8,864 nucleotides of DNA from the NCBI GenBank assembly GCA_030150795.1, contig JASLFF010000591.1:1-8864 (forward strand), read 5' to 3'. A program made the translations under genes and the position numbers. The first letter of the stretch is position 1, and each line of letters starts with the position of its first letter. Origin of the DNA: Terriglobales bacterium (GTDB taxonomy: Bacteria; Acidobacteriota; Terriglobia; Terriglobales; Gp1-AA117). The notes under the pieces are model-generated. The model was not told the origin of the DNA. It saw only the letters and a list, made by a program, of their open reading frames with translations, and ran no database searches. Below are positions 1 to 6,553 of this stretch, piece after piece.

Positions 1-183
1 GGAGATGCGCTGGCAGGGAACTCATCACGTTTTGCGCGCCAGGATTATGTAGAAGAGGCGTGGCGCATCGTGGACCCGGTGCTGGATGATGCAACACCGA
101 TTTATAAGTATGCTCCCGGCACGTGGGGACCAGGTGAAGCGGACGCCTTGGCGCCTCCTGAAGGGTGGATCAATCCCAAGTAA
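1..183 (+). CDS. zwf: Glucose-6-phosphate 1-dehydrogenase, C-terminal end (partial)
   Basis: Reading frame 1 is open from the first base to a TAA at 181-183 and gives 60 residues. They include FARQDYVEEAWRIVDPVL, then YKYAPGTWGP, then a final PPEGWINPK. This is the typical C-terminus of bacterial glucose-6-phosphate dehydrogenase, which oxidises glucose-6-phosphate to 6-phosphogluconolactone with NADP+ in the cytoplasm, the entry step of the oxidative pentose phosphate pathway. The start, the nucleotide-binding fold and the catalytic residues lie off the left edge, so activity cannot be judged here; the visible end looks intact. It is the last gene before a gap of 374 bases, and no strong terminator hairpin is seen after it. 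Identification rests on recognising the C-terminal signature. Confidence 0.9.
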   Translation, partial: GDALAGNSSRFARQDYVEEAWRIVDPVLDDATPIYKYAPGTWGPGEADALAPPEGWINPK

Positions 184-557
184 GGCTGGGCTGCATTTGT
201 ATAATGAGCCGACAAAGCCCCTTTCTTCTAGAAGCGAGCGATGCCGGGCAGTGAGCCACAAATAACTCAATTGCTTCAAAGCCATCGCGCTTCCGGCACC
301 ACCAGTCCAAAGCATTCTTTCTGCCGCAAGGCTGTGGAAATTTCAAAAAATCATCCATTGTCCAGTACCAGACAGATCTCTGGAATTTTACGGATTACAA
401 TTCTTTTACGGCGTTGGGATAATCAACAGGAACAGATTGCAACCAGGATCAACGCCGGGTTCACTTCAGTCGGGTGGAAGAATAATTCTTGGTGAGTCGG
501 CTCTAGAACATGCTTCGGATGATATCCGTAGCCCCATAGCCAGACCAAAAGGCGCCC
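184..557. other. Intergenic region between zwf and the first receiver-MEDS gene
   Basis: This 374-base stretch holds no convincing complete gene. It should contain the 3' end of the zwf transcript and the promoter of the first receiver gene. A short plus-strand reading frame at 241-495 begins like an ECF sigma factor and then loses all resemblance (listed separately). Around 364-417 there are three landmarks, AGTAC, ATTC and GTTGG, in the same order as upstream of the second receiver gene (1799-1862), suggesting that the two upstream regions share an origin. No strong -35/-10 pair at standard spacing was found. Confidence 0.6.
241..495 (+). pseudogene. Possible remnant of an ECF sigma factor N-terminus
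   Basis: An ATG at 241 follows a purine-rich GAAGCGAGCG and opens an 84-codon frame. Its first residues, MPGSEPQITQLLQSHRASG, resemble the start of the ECF sigma factor group common in acidobacteria, which typically reads like ITQLL followed by a Trp-Arg-Gly-Asp stretch. After about residue 19 the resemblance stops, and no later sigma motifs appear in any of the three forward frames. It may be a decayed gene fragment, or the match may be chance in a short frame. It should not be counted as a functional gene. Confidence 0.2.
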
Positions 558-1586
558 GTGGCCAAATCTCCAATCCGCACGTTTGTCGTGGACGACTTCG
601 AGCCGTTTCGATCGTTTGTCACGTCCGCCCTCCAGCAACACCCAGAATTGCAGATCATCGCTGAGCTCTCAGATGGATTGGAAGCAGTTGGCAGAGCGGC
701 GGAACTCCACCCGGATCTCATCTTGCTGGATATAGGCCTTCCATCACTAAACGGAATCGCGGCCGCTCGTCGCATCCGAGAGCACTCCCCGCAGTCGAAA
801 ATCCTTTTCGTGAGTGGAAATCTGTCTCCAGACATCGTAGAACAAGCCTTGTCCACCGGTGCAGCCGGCTACCTCGTAAAGTCTGACGCTGGGCGCCATT
901 TGTTAGCCGCTGTAGGTGCCGTTCTTCAGGGTGAACACTATCTCAGTTCCAGCCTCTCTGGTTTCCACTTCAACTACAACGGACATCAGCAGGCAGGCGC
1001 TTACGCGTCGAAGCCAAAGCAGGTTACACCGCCGCCACCGAAAAGGGAGATCGCTGGGCGACACGAGGCAGTGTTTTATTCGAATGACCGGCGCCTTCTT
1101 GATCACTTATCGCAGTTCATCGCGGCCGCTCTCAATGCTGGAAATGGGGCCGTGGTTGTCGCCACCGGCGCACACTTGGAGAGCCTGATGCAGAGTTTGG
1201 AGGCTAATGGCGTTGATATTGCCGCTGCTCTTGAGCAAGGCAGATATATCGCGCTGGATGCTGCCGACACACTCTTGTTGTGCATGGTCAACGGCATGCT
1301 TGACTCGGTTCAATTTTTGCAAAGCTTTGAAAATCTCATTCTCAAAGCGGCGTCTGCTGTTCAGGGGACGCAGCCTCGCGTCGCATTTTTCGGAGAATGT
1401 GTAGACATCCTCTGGAAACAAGGAAACGTAGAGGCCGCGGTTCAGGCGGAAAAACTCGGTAACCAGCTTTCCAGGAGATATGCTGTGGATATTCTTTGCG
1501 GGTATTCAATGGGGGTTGAGGACGTGATGGAAGAAGAAATCCTCCAGCGAATCTGTGGAGAGCACTCAGCCGTTTATCGTAAGTGA
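558..1586 (+). CDS. Receiver-MEDS protein, copy 1 (response regulator without a DNA-binding domain)
   Basis: This is a 342-residue cytoplasmic protein. Residues 1-125 form a NarL-like receiver with the acidic pair Asp12/Asp13, phosphoacceptor Asp58 in LLLDIGLP, Ser86 and Lys108. A linker with a Pro run (about 150-163) leads to a MEDS domain at about 168-318 (HEAVFYSNDRRLLD, GRYIALDAADTL, FGECVDILWKQGN, DILCGYS). The protein ends in an EHSAV tail. MEDS is the sensory domain named for methanogen/methylotroph proteins and DcmR; its ligand here is unknown. No helix-turn-helix is present, so the output is probably ligand or protein binding. The start is GTG at 558: an in-frame TAG at 537-539 leaves no ATG, and AAAAGG sits 5 bases upstream. 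Cys replaces the Gly found in the other copies in FGE(G). It is first of three tandem paralogues and is closest to copy 3 over the receiver. Confidence 0.85.
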   Translation: MAKSPIRTFVVDDFEPFRSFVTSALQQHPELQIIAELSDGLEAVGRAAELHPDLILLDIGLPSLNGIAAARRIREHSPQSKILFVSGNLSPDIVEQALSTGAAGYLVKSDAGRHLLAAVGAVLQGEHYLSSSLSGFHFNYNGHQQAGAYASKPKQVTPPPPKREIAGRHEAVFYSNDRRLLDHLSQFIAAALNAGNGAVVVATGAHLESLMQSLEANGVDIAAALEQGRYIALDAADTLLLCMVNGMLDSVQFLQSFENLILKAASAVQGTQPRVAFFGECVDILWKQGNVEAAVQAEKLGNQLSRRYAVDILCGYSMGVEDVMEEEILQRICGEHSAVYRK

Positions 1587-1990
1587 GAAGCGTCAATCAA
1601 CACTGCTGTCCATTCTTTCCAGCATACATTCGCGTGCAGCTTCTTGGATTGTGATCGTCTAGGGTCGATTCCCGCCAATGCTACCAATCTCTTTCTTCTG
1701 CTCTGGTTACAGCGATCACTCAAATAACCGGAGTAATGCTTGTGCGCCGCTTTCTGGCTTCTGCGCCTAGGTCGGGTGCTTCTCTGGACCGCAAAACTAG
1801 TACTTTTTCATAGTGACCGAATGTCTTAATAGATAGTAATATTCAACCGTAAAACCTGTTGGTGAATAGTTCCCGGGCCCAAATTCCCCCGTGCATCAGG
1901 AGAACCACTCCACCGTTCGACCGTTTTGGCGGTTTGATTCAAGAGAACTTATTCCATGAGTTCGGGTTCAAAATAGATTAGGCGATTTCC
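1587..1990. other. Intergenic region between receiver-MEDS copies 1 and 2
   Basis: This 404-base gap has no credible gene. Its first part matches the DNA after copy 2: ACATTCGCGT (1626-1635) and ATTCCCGCC (1668-1676) recur at 3051-3060 and 3093-3101 with the same 42-base offset, and similarity continues for about 20 bases. This shows that the duplication unit included non-coding DNA. The second part carries the conserved upstream block at 1812-1844 (separate entry). No strong intrinsic terminator follows copy 1, so read-through from copy 1 into copy 2 cannot be excluded. Confidence 0.6.
1812..1844 (+). promoter_or_regulatory. Conserved upstream block of receiver-MEDS copy 2
   Basis: AGTGA at 1812-1816 and AGTAATATTC at 1835-1844 are 23 bases apart, start to start. 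The same two elements occur 22 bases apart upstream of copy 3 (3215-3246), with weaker matches (GAA, then an A/T-rich stretch) between them. The block ends 146 bases before the TTG start. Its conservation inside otherwise diverged spacer DNA suggests a promoter or protein-binding site, but leftover similarity from duplication is an alternative. Confidence 0.4.
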
Positions 1991-3001
1991 TTGGCAAAAT
2001 CTCTAGTCAGCGTTCTTGTCGTGGACGACTACGAACCATTTCGGCGGTTTGTCGCTTCCACGCTTGCGCAAAATCCAGAGTTACAGATCATCGGCGAGAT
2101 TTCGGATGGACTGGACGCGGTCCACAGAGCGGAAGAAACACAACCGAATCTCATTCTGCTTGATATAGGCCTTCCGACACTCAATGGAATTGAGGCTGCT
2201 TGCCGAATCCGAGAGCTCTCCCCTGCGTCGAAAATCCTTTTCTTCAGTGAAAATCGCTCTCGGGACGTCGTAGAGGAGGCTTTGCGCGCGGGTGCAGCCG
2301 GCTATGTGGCAAAGTCTGATGCTGCGCGCGAACTGCTGGCCGCGGTTGAAACCGTTCTTCAGGGCAGGCAGTTTGTCAGTTCCATTCTGTCTGATCACGT
2401 TCTCAACCGAAATGAGGATGGCCATACACGCCATTCTGGCTTGGCGCCGCACCAGGGCAAGATTGTGGGCCGTCACGAAGTATTGTTTTATTCTGATGAT
2501 CGGCAGCTTCTTGATCAGGTATCGCAGTTCATCGGAGCAGCACTCAAGTCTGGAAATGCGGCTATCCTTATCGCGACCGGTCCTCACCGGGAGAATCTGA
2601 TGCAGGTCCTGCAGGCTTATGGCGTTGATATGGCCTCGGCCATTGAGCGTGGCAGATACATCGCTGTGGATGCATCTGACACGCTCTCGTCGTGTATGGT
2701 CAATGGCGCGCTTGACTCAGTTCGGTTTTTGCAGACCTTCGAGAATATGATTCTGAAAGCGGCAAGTACTGTTCAGGGGAAGCATCCGCGCGTCGCCATT
2801 TTCGGAGAAGGTGCGGATCTCCTTCGGAAACAAGGCAACATAGAGGCCGCAGTTCAGGATGAAAAACTCTGCAACCAACTGTGCAATATGCACGCTGTGG
2901 ATATTCTATGTGGGTATTCAAAGCACAATATTGAGGGCATGTTGGATGAGAAAGTCTCTCAACAAATCTTTGCAGAGCATTCAGCCGTTTATCGCCGGTG
3001 A
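1991..3001 (+). CDS. Receiver-MEDS protein, copy 2 (response regulator without a DNA-binding domain)
   Basis: This 336-residue paralogue of the flanking genes has a NarL-like receiver at 1-125, with Asp12/Asp13, phosphoacceptor Asp58, Ser86 and Lys108 all present. The MEDS domain spans about 161-311 (HEVLFYSDDRQLLD, GRYIAVDASDTL, FGEGADLLRKQGN, DILCGYS) and is followed by the EHSAV tail. The start must be TTG at 1991: an in-frame TAG at 1979-1981 lies just upstream, and the receiver's first beta strand (SVLVVDD) begins eight residues in. AGGCGA precedes it, with AGG 8 bases away. It differs from the other copies in lacking the Pro-rich linker and so being shorter. It also has Arg instead of Trp in DLL(W)KQGN, and extra Cys residues (about 294 and 298) near the end of MEDS. 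It is the most diverged copy over the receiver and may have a distinct ligand or partner. Confidence 0.85.
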   Translation: MAKSLVSVLVVDDYEPFRRFVASTLAQNPELQIIGEISDGLDAVHRAEETQPNLILLDIGLPTLNGIEAACRIRELSPASKILFFSENRSRDVVEEALRAGAAGYVAKSDAARELLAAVETVLQGRQFVSSILSDHVLNRNEDGHTRHSGLAPHQGKIVGRHEVLFYSDDRQLLDQVSQFIGAALKSGNAAILIATGPHRENLMQVLQAYGVDMASAIERGRYIAVDASDTLSSCMVNGALDSVRFLQTFENMILKAASTVQGKHPRVAIFGEGADLLRKQGNIEAAVQDEKLCNQLCNMHAVDILCGYSKHNIEGMLDEKVSQQIFAEHSAVYRR

Positions 3002-3438
3002 GAGCCTAAATTGCGCTGTTGGGACGCTGGGCAGATTTAAGTCCCTGCAAACATTCGCGTTACAGCCTCTTACATAGGTTTAGGCATATTCCATTCCCGC
3101 CGGACGCTGCCAACCTGCTTCTTATGCGTGAAATCAAGCAGTTGCAAAGGGAAATCAGCCAGCGCCATGTTTTCTTCTAAAATGGCACTCGCTGCGAAAA
3201 AACCGATTTTCCACAGTGATCTGAAAGCGCTATCAGAGTAATATTCTACGAAGTAGTGTTCAAGAATTTAGGGGGAGAGCGGGTTCCCTGGCCTGCTTTA
3301 CGATTTGCGAAGTCTCGGCGTTTGATTTCGCGGCAACTCAACATTATGTTGCGAAGAGGAACTACTTGAATGTGGCCCGGCTTACTATGCGTTCAGTGAA
3401 TGATTAGTTAACTGGGTTTCACTAGACTAGGCGATCCT
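3002..3438. other. Intergenic region between receiver-MEDS copies 2 and 3
   Basis: This 437-base gap has no credible gene. The first part (about 3045-3125) is homologous to the DNA after copy 1. The second part contains the conserved upstream block at 3215-3246, here 192 bases before the start codon against 146 for copy 2, so about 45 bases have been gained or lost in the leader. The start-proximal TAGGCGAT (3428-3435) matches the same eight bases before copy 2 (1979-1986). No clear intrinsic terminator is seen after copy 2. Confidence 0.6.
3215..3246 (+). promoter_or_regulatory. Conserved upstream block of receiver-MEDS copy 3
   Basis: AGTGA at 3215-3219 and AGTAATATTC at 3237-3246 repeat the pair found before copy 2 at nearly the same spacing (22 against 23 bases). 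The block lies 192 bases before the GTG start. A fainter relative may exist before copy 1, around 375-403. It is a candidate promoter or binding site shared by the array; no transcription start can be assigned from sequence alone. Confidence 0.4.
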
Positions 3439-4470
3439 GTGGCTAAGTCTCCAATCCGCATTCTTGTCGTCGAGGACTTCGAGCCCTTTCGAGCATTTGT
3501 CACATCTGCCCTCGAGCAACACCCGGAACTGGAGATCATCGGCGAGGTCTCAGATGGATTGGAAGCGGTTGGCAGAGCGGCGGAACTGCGCCCGGACCTC
3601 ATTTTGCTGGATGTAAGCCTTCCATCACTGAATGGAATCGCGGCCGCTCGCCGCATCCGGGAGCACTCTCCGCAATCGAAAATCCTTTTTGTTAGTGGGG
3701 ACCAGTCTCCAGACATCATAGAACAAGCCTTGTCCACTGGTGCAGGCGGCTATCTCGTAAAGTCTGACGCTGGGCGCGAACTGTTCGTTGCTGTAGCAGC
3801 TGTTCTTCAGGGCAGGCACTTTCTCTGTTCCAGTCTCTCAGGTCTCCGCGTCAACCACAGCGGGCATCAGCATGCAAGCACGCGCGCGTTGTCGAGGCCA
3901 AAGCAGGCTACACCACCGCCGCAAGAGGAGATAGACGGACGCCACGAGGTATTGTTTTATTCGAATGATAGGCAGCTTCTTGATCACTTATCGCAGTTCA
4001 TCGCGGACGCTCTCAATGCTGGAAATGGGGCCGTGGTTGTCGCCACGGGCGCACATCGGGAGAGCCTGGTGCGGAGCTTGGAGGCCAGAGGAGTGGATAT
4101 TGCTGCTGCTCTTGAGCATGGCAGATACATCGCCCTAGATGCAGCTGACACGCTTTCGTCGTGTATGGTCAATGGCGCGCTTGACTCAGTGCAGTTTTTG
4201 CAGACCTTCGAGAATATGATTCTTCAAGCGACAAGTGCTGCAAAGACGGAGCACCCTCGCGTTGCCGTTTTTGGGGAAGGCCCGGACCTTCTATGGAAAC
4301 AAGGTAATATCGAAGCGGCGATTCAGGACGAAAAACTCGGTAACCAACTGGCCAAGACATACGCTGTGGACATTCTATGCGGCTATTCGCTGAGCAACGT
4401 TCGGGGTGTGGCAGCCGTAGACGTCTTGCAACAAATTTTTGCCGAGCATTCAGCCCTTTGTTGTCGGTGA
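3439..4470 (+). CDS. Receiver-MEDS protein, copy 3 (response regulator without a DNA-binding domain)
   Basis: This protein of 343 residues has the same plan as its two upstream paralogues. The receiver (1-125) has Glu12/Asp13 in place of Asp/Asp, which is a common acceptable variant, then phosphoacceptor Asp58 in LLLDVSLP, Ser86 and Lys108. A Pro-containing linker (about 153-164) leads to MEDS at about 168-318 (HEVLFYSNDRQLLD, GRYIALDAADTL, FGEGPDLLWKQGN, DILCGYS). The tail is EHSAL followed by CCR. GTG at 3439 is the start: an in-frame TAA at 3409-3411 excludes an upstream ATG, and AGG lies 7 bases away. The DNA is nearly identical to copy 1 over the early MEDS region and nearly identical to copy 2 over the later MEDS region, so the gene looks like a mosaic. 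It converges with the histidine kinase gene, with 43 bases between the stop codons. Confidence 0.85.
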   Translation: MAKSPIRILVVEDFEPFRAFVTSALEQHPELEIIGEVSDGLEAVGRAAELRPDLILLDVSLPSLNGIAAARRIREHSPQSKILFVSGDQSPDIIEQALSTGAGGYLVKSDAGRELFVAVAAVLQGRHFLCSSLSGLRVNHSGHQHASTRALSRPKQATPPPQEEIDGRHEVLFYSNDRQLLDHLSQFIADALNAGNGAVVVATGAHRESLVRSLEARGVDIAAALEHGRYIALDAADTLSSCMVNGALDSVQFLQTFENMILQATSAAKTEHPRVAVFGEGPDLLWKQGNIEAAIQDEKLGNQLAKTYAVDILCGYSLSNVRGVAAVDVLQQIFAEHSALCCR

Positions 4471-4513
4471 CGAGTATTCTCGCTCCGGACAGACTCTCAA
4501 TCTCTGCACTGAA

Positions 4514-6160
4514 TTAAGCCAACGCCAGAGTATCACCGGGACCAAGTTCACCGAGCGGCACCCGGACTTCAATGAGTGTCCCGGCTTTCCGCAAGGATGA
4601 AATGTGAATGGATCCGCCTATTGCGTGGATTCGTTCTCGCATGCTTACCAGCCCCAGACCGGCTCCTTCGTGACTCACGTCAAAACCGACTCCATCGTCG
4701 ATGATCACCAGGGAGATCCGCCCATGTCTGGAAGTGAGCTCCACCTGTACGTTCCTGGCATGGCTGTGCGTGATGATGTTATGCAGTGTTTCCTGGGCGA
4801 CACGATATAAACAGAACGAAATTGCAGGTTGGAGCCGCTCCGGCAGCTTGCCTATTGTCAAATCAACCGAACGCTCTTTCCCGCGCTGTACGTCATCGCA
4901 GAGCTTCGCGAGAGATTTCTGCAGGCCTAGATACTCTAACGCCGTCGGATAAAGATCGTGCGAAATTTCACGTGTGGCGCCGGAAATTGCCGAAACCCGG
5001 CTGGACAAATCAGTCAGGTCCGGCTTCAGAGATGGATCGGATTTTTCTATGAGCCTATCAAGCGTTATCTCAACCAACGCCAGCTCCTGTCCCAGGTTGT
5101 CGTGCAGCTCACGGGCAATCCGGTGACGTTCCTGCTCCTGTGCCTTAACCAGATTACCGCTCATGCTGCGCAGAGACTCTTGGGTGCGTCGCGCCTCGGT
5201 CATGACGGTAGACAGGAACATGAGTGCCACTGCGACCAGACAAAACAAAATTTGCAGTGACAGGATGTTCTGTGCCATCGATGCGTACGGAAACGGTTCC
5301 AGACCGTGCGTTGCATACCACGTCGAAATAAGGCTCACGAACAAGAGAGACAGGCTCAATCCAGCCAAACCAAATCGGACAGCAATCCACACCAAGAATG
5401 GTAAGGGAAGGTACATCATTGTTGGCGCAGTCGCCGGCGAGGGAGGGAACGGGCCGAACACCCAAACGGCAACCAGAGCGGTTGCAACCATCAGCAGAGC
5501 GGACTCCAACAATCGAACTGGGCTGATTCCCCGAATCCGGAACGAATTTTTTGTACTGAAAAGCACGATGGGAGGAACGACTGTCAGCACTGCCAATGCA
5601 TTCGTGAAGAATCTCTCCATCCCGAGATGCCAATAATCCCTTCCCCATCCCGTGATTACTACATCGGCTGCGTCCAGAAACGAGGTTGTGAGAGGGGCAA
5701 CCAATACGCCGAAGACGACAAACACGAAGACCCCGCGCACGCTGTCGAGCCTTCTCTCAGAATCGCTGAATTTTGTAATGCAATAGGCGCCGATGAAAGC
5801 TTCAATGCTGTTAGTGATGAACCAACCGGCTGCGGTCCACACCGGCACCCCGACCTGTAATTGAGCGAACATGTGGGCGGGAAACACTGCCAGAAAGAAC
5901 GTCCACCATGCTTTCCGGGGAGCCAGAAGCAAGGCCGCAAGAAGAATGGCGTTGGGCGGCCAAAAGGCCGAATTTGGGTGCCCCCGCGGGGTCCAGGCAA
6001 AGCCGATCCGAGTCCCAGCGTAATAACTAATTCCCACCAATAGCGCCGCACCCACAAGCGAGACGGTTCCGCGAGCCGCAACCGACGACTCACAAGCATC
6101 AGCTGTGTTAACGCCGTGGATTCTCGTGGTTGTGGATGAAGATAACAACATTCCGCCCAT
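4514..6160 (-). CDS. MASE1 membrane sensor histidine kinase (HisKA_3, NarL/LiaS type)
   Basis: This is a 548-residue inner-membrane kinase. Residues about 33-320 hold some eight to ten hydrophobic segments of MASE1 type, a membrane sensor domain of unknown ligand; FAWTPRGHPNSAFWPPNA (54-71) is characteristic of its start. A short helix leads to HisKA_3 with phosphoacceptor His353 in ERHRIARELHDNLGQEL. The HATPase domain follows, with an N box around Asn461 (ETLHNIITHSHA), a G1 box at 488-493 (DDGVGF) and a G2 box at 501-504 (GLGL). All key catalytic motifs are present, so it should be active. ATG at 6160 is chosen because AGAGGTAA (6167-6174) ends six bases upstream. HisKA_3 kinases normally phosphorylate NarL-type receivers, and the receivers of the adjacent convergent array are NarL-like, so they are the obvious candidate partners. 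This pairing is inferred from context only. The gene is probably monocistronic. Confidence 0.9.
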   Translation of the reverse strand: MGGMLLSSSTTTRIHGVNTADACESSVAARGTVSLVGAALLVGISYYAGTRIGFAWTPRGHPNSAFWPPNAILLAALLLAPRKAWWTFFLAVFPAHMFAQLQVGVPVWTAAGWFITNSIEAFIGAYCITKFSDSERRLDSVRGVFVFVVFGVLVAPLTTSFLDAADVVITGWGRDYWHLGMERFFTNALAVLTVVPPIVLFSTKNSFRIRGISPVRLLESALLMVATALVAVWVFGPFPPSPATAPTMMYLPLPFLVWIAVRFGLAGLSLSLLFVSLISTWYATHGLEPFPYASMAQNILSLQILFCLVAVALMFLSTVMTEARRTQESLRSMSGNLVKAQEQERHRIARELHDNLGQELALVEITLDRLIEKSDPSLKPDLTDLSSRVSAISGATREISHDLYPTALEYLGLQKSLAKLCDDVQRGKERSVDLTIGKLPERLQPAISFCLYRVAQETLHNIITHSHARNVQVELTSRHGRISLVIIDDGVGFDVSHEGAGLGLVSMRERIHAIGGSIHISSLRKAGTLIEVRVPLGELGPGDTLALA

Positions 6161-6166
6161 GATAGG

Positions 6167-6174
6167 TTACCTCT
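6167..6174 (-). promoter_or_regulatory. Ribosome-binding site of the kinase gene
   Basis: On the minus strand AGAGGTAA lies upstream of the ATG at 6160-6158, with nine bases between the GAGG core and the start codon. It is the best Shine-Dalgarno match at any start in this window. It decides between the ATG at 6160 and the in-frame ATG three codons later. Confidence 0.65.
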
Positions 6175-6490
6175 GTTAGAACAACTAGGATCGCGCAGGG
6201 TAGCCTCATCATACCCAGGTTCTATATATATCGTAATGAAAGAAGTTGCGTGTTACAAAATCAGAAACTCGCAGCCACATCTAAGGAAAGTCTTATATTT
6301 TCTGAACCGAGAATTCCCGTTCGCAAGCCCTAAGACCACTGCAAGTTTCAGGGCACTCTTACCACTGTGATGTTCTTCACAATCCGAAAGGTCACTCTTG
6401 CTGATGAGCTTGGGACAACATTTCCAAACATTTACTTACACGACTGTGTTCGAACCATGAAACGCCACAACATGCAACTGCGAATTGAGA

Positions 6491-6553
6491 AATAAAACGG
6501 GCCGAAACAACGCAACACATAGTGTGGAACAGTGTGTTGCGCGCGTTTCAGCC
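6491..6553 (-). terminator. Intrinsic terminator of the glycoside hydrolase gene
   Basis: CGCAACACA at 6511-6519 and TGTGTTGCG at 6533-6541 form a perfect nine-base-pair stem with a 13-base loop. GAAAC (6504-6508) with GTTTC (6545-6549), and GGC (6500-6502) with GCC (6551-6553), extend it below a small internal loop and one mismatch, giving 17 pairs in total. Read on the minus strand, the hairpin starts 35 bases after the hydrolase stop codon and is followed by CGTTTTATT (6499-6491), a T-rich tract. This fits Rho-independent termination. The long loop and the interrupted T run are imperfect, so a protein-binding palindrome is an alternative. Confidence 0.6.

Larger units (their letters stand above)
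558..4470 (+). repeat. Tandem array of three diverged ~1.44 kb units (receiver-MEDS gene plus spacer)
   Basis: The start codons at 558, 1991 and 3439 are 1433 and 1448 bases apart. Coding regions align over their full length with small length changes in the linker. The DNA after copies 1 and 2 is also similar, with two conserved words 42 bases apart in both places. Upstream elements recur before copies 2 and 3. The units have diverged enough that the duplications are not recent, although parts are almost identical between copies. The repeat stops at the end of copy 3, where the kinase gene follows on the other strand. Confidence 0.75.

Noticed and set aside
188..220. GGGCT/AGCCC inverted repeat after zwf, followed by pyrimidines, as a terminator
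   Set aside because: The stem has only five pairs with a 23-base loop, and there is no real T run.
2081..2587. A 168-codon open frame on the minus strand inside receiver-MEDS copy 2
   Set aside because: It lies wholly antisense to a clear coding gene, has no recognisable domain, and a frame of this length is not kept in the paralogous copies.
4471..4482. CGAG-TATT-CTCG hairpin between the converging genes as a two-way terminator
   Set aside because: It is a four-pair stem without a T run on either strand, too weak to call.
5154..5648. Frames of about 160 codons on both strands inside the kinase gene
   Set aside because: They are shadows of the MASE1/HisKA_3 coding frame; the real frame carries all motifs, and the alternatives have no family resemblance.
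6198..6216. GGGTA/TACCC inverted repeat in the kinase leader as an operator
   Set aside because: Five-base arms with a nine-base gap are expected by chance at this scale, and no second copy was found.
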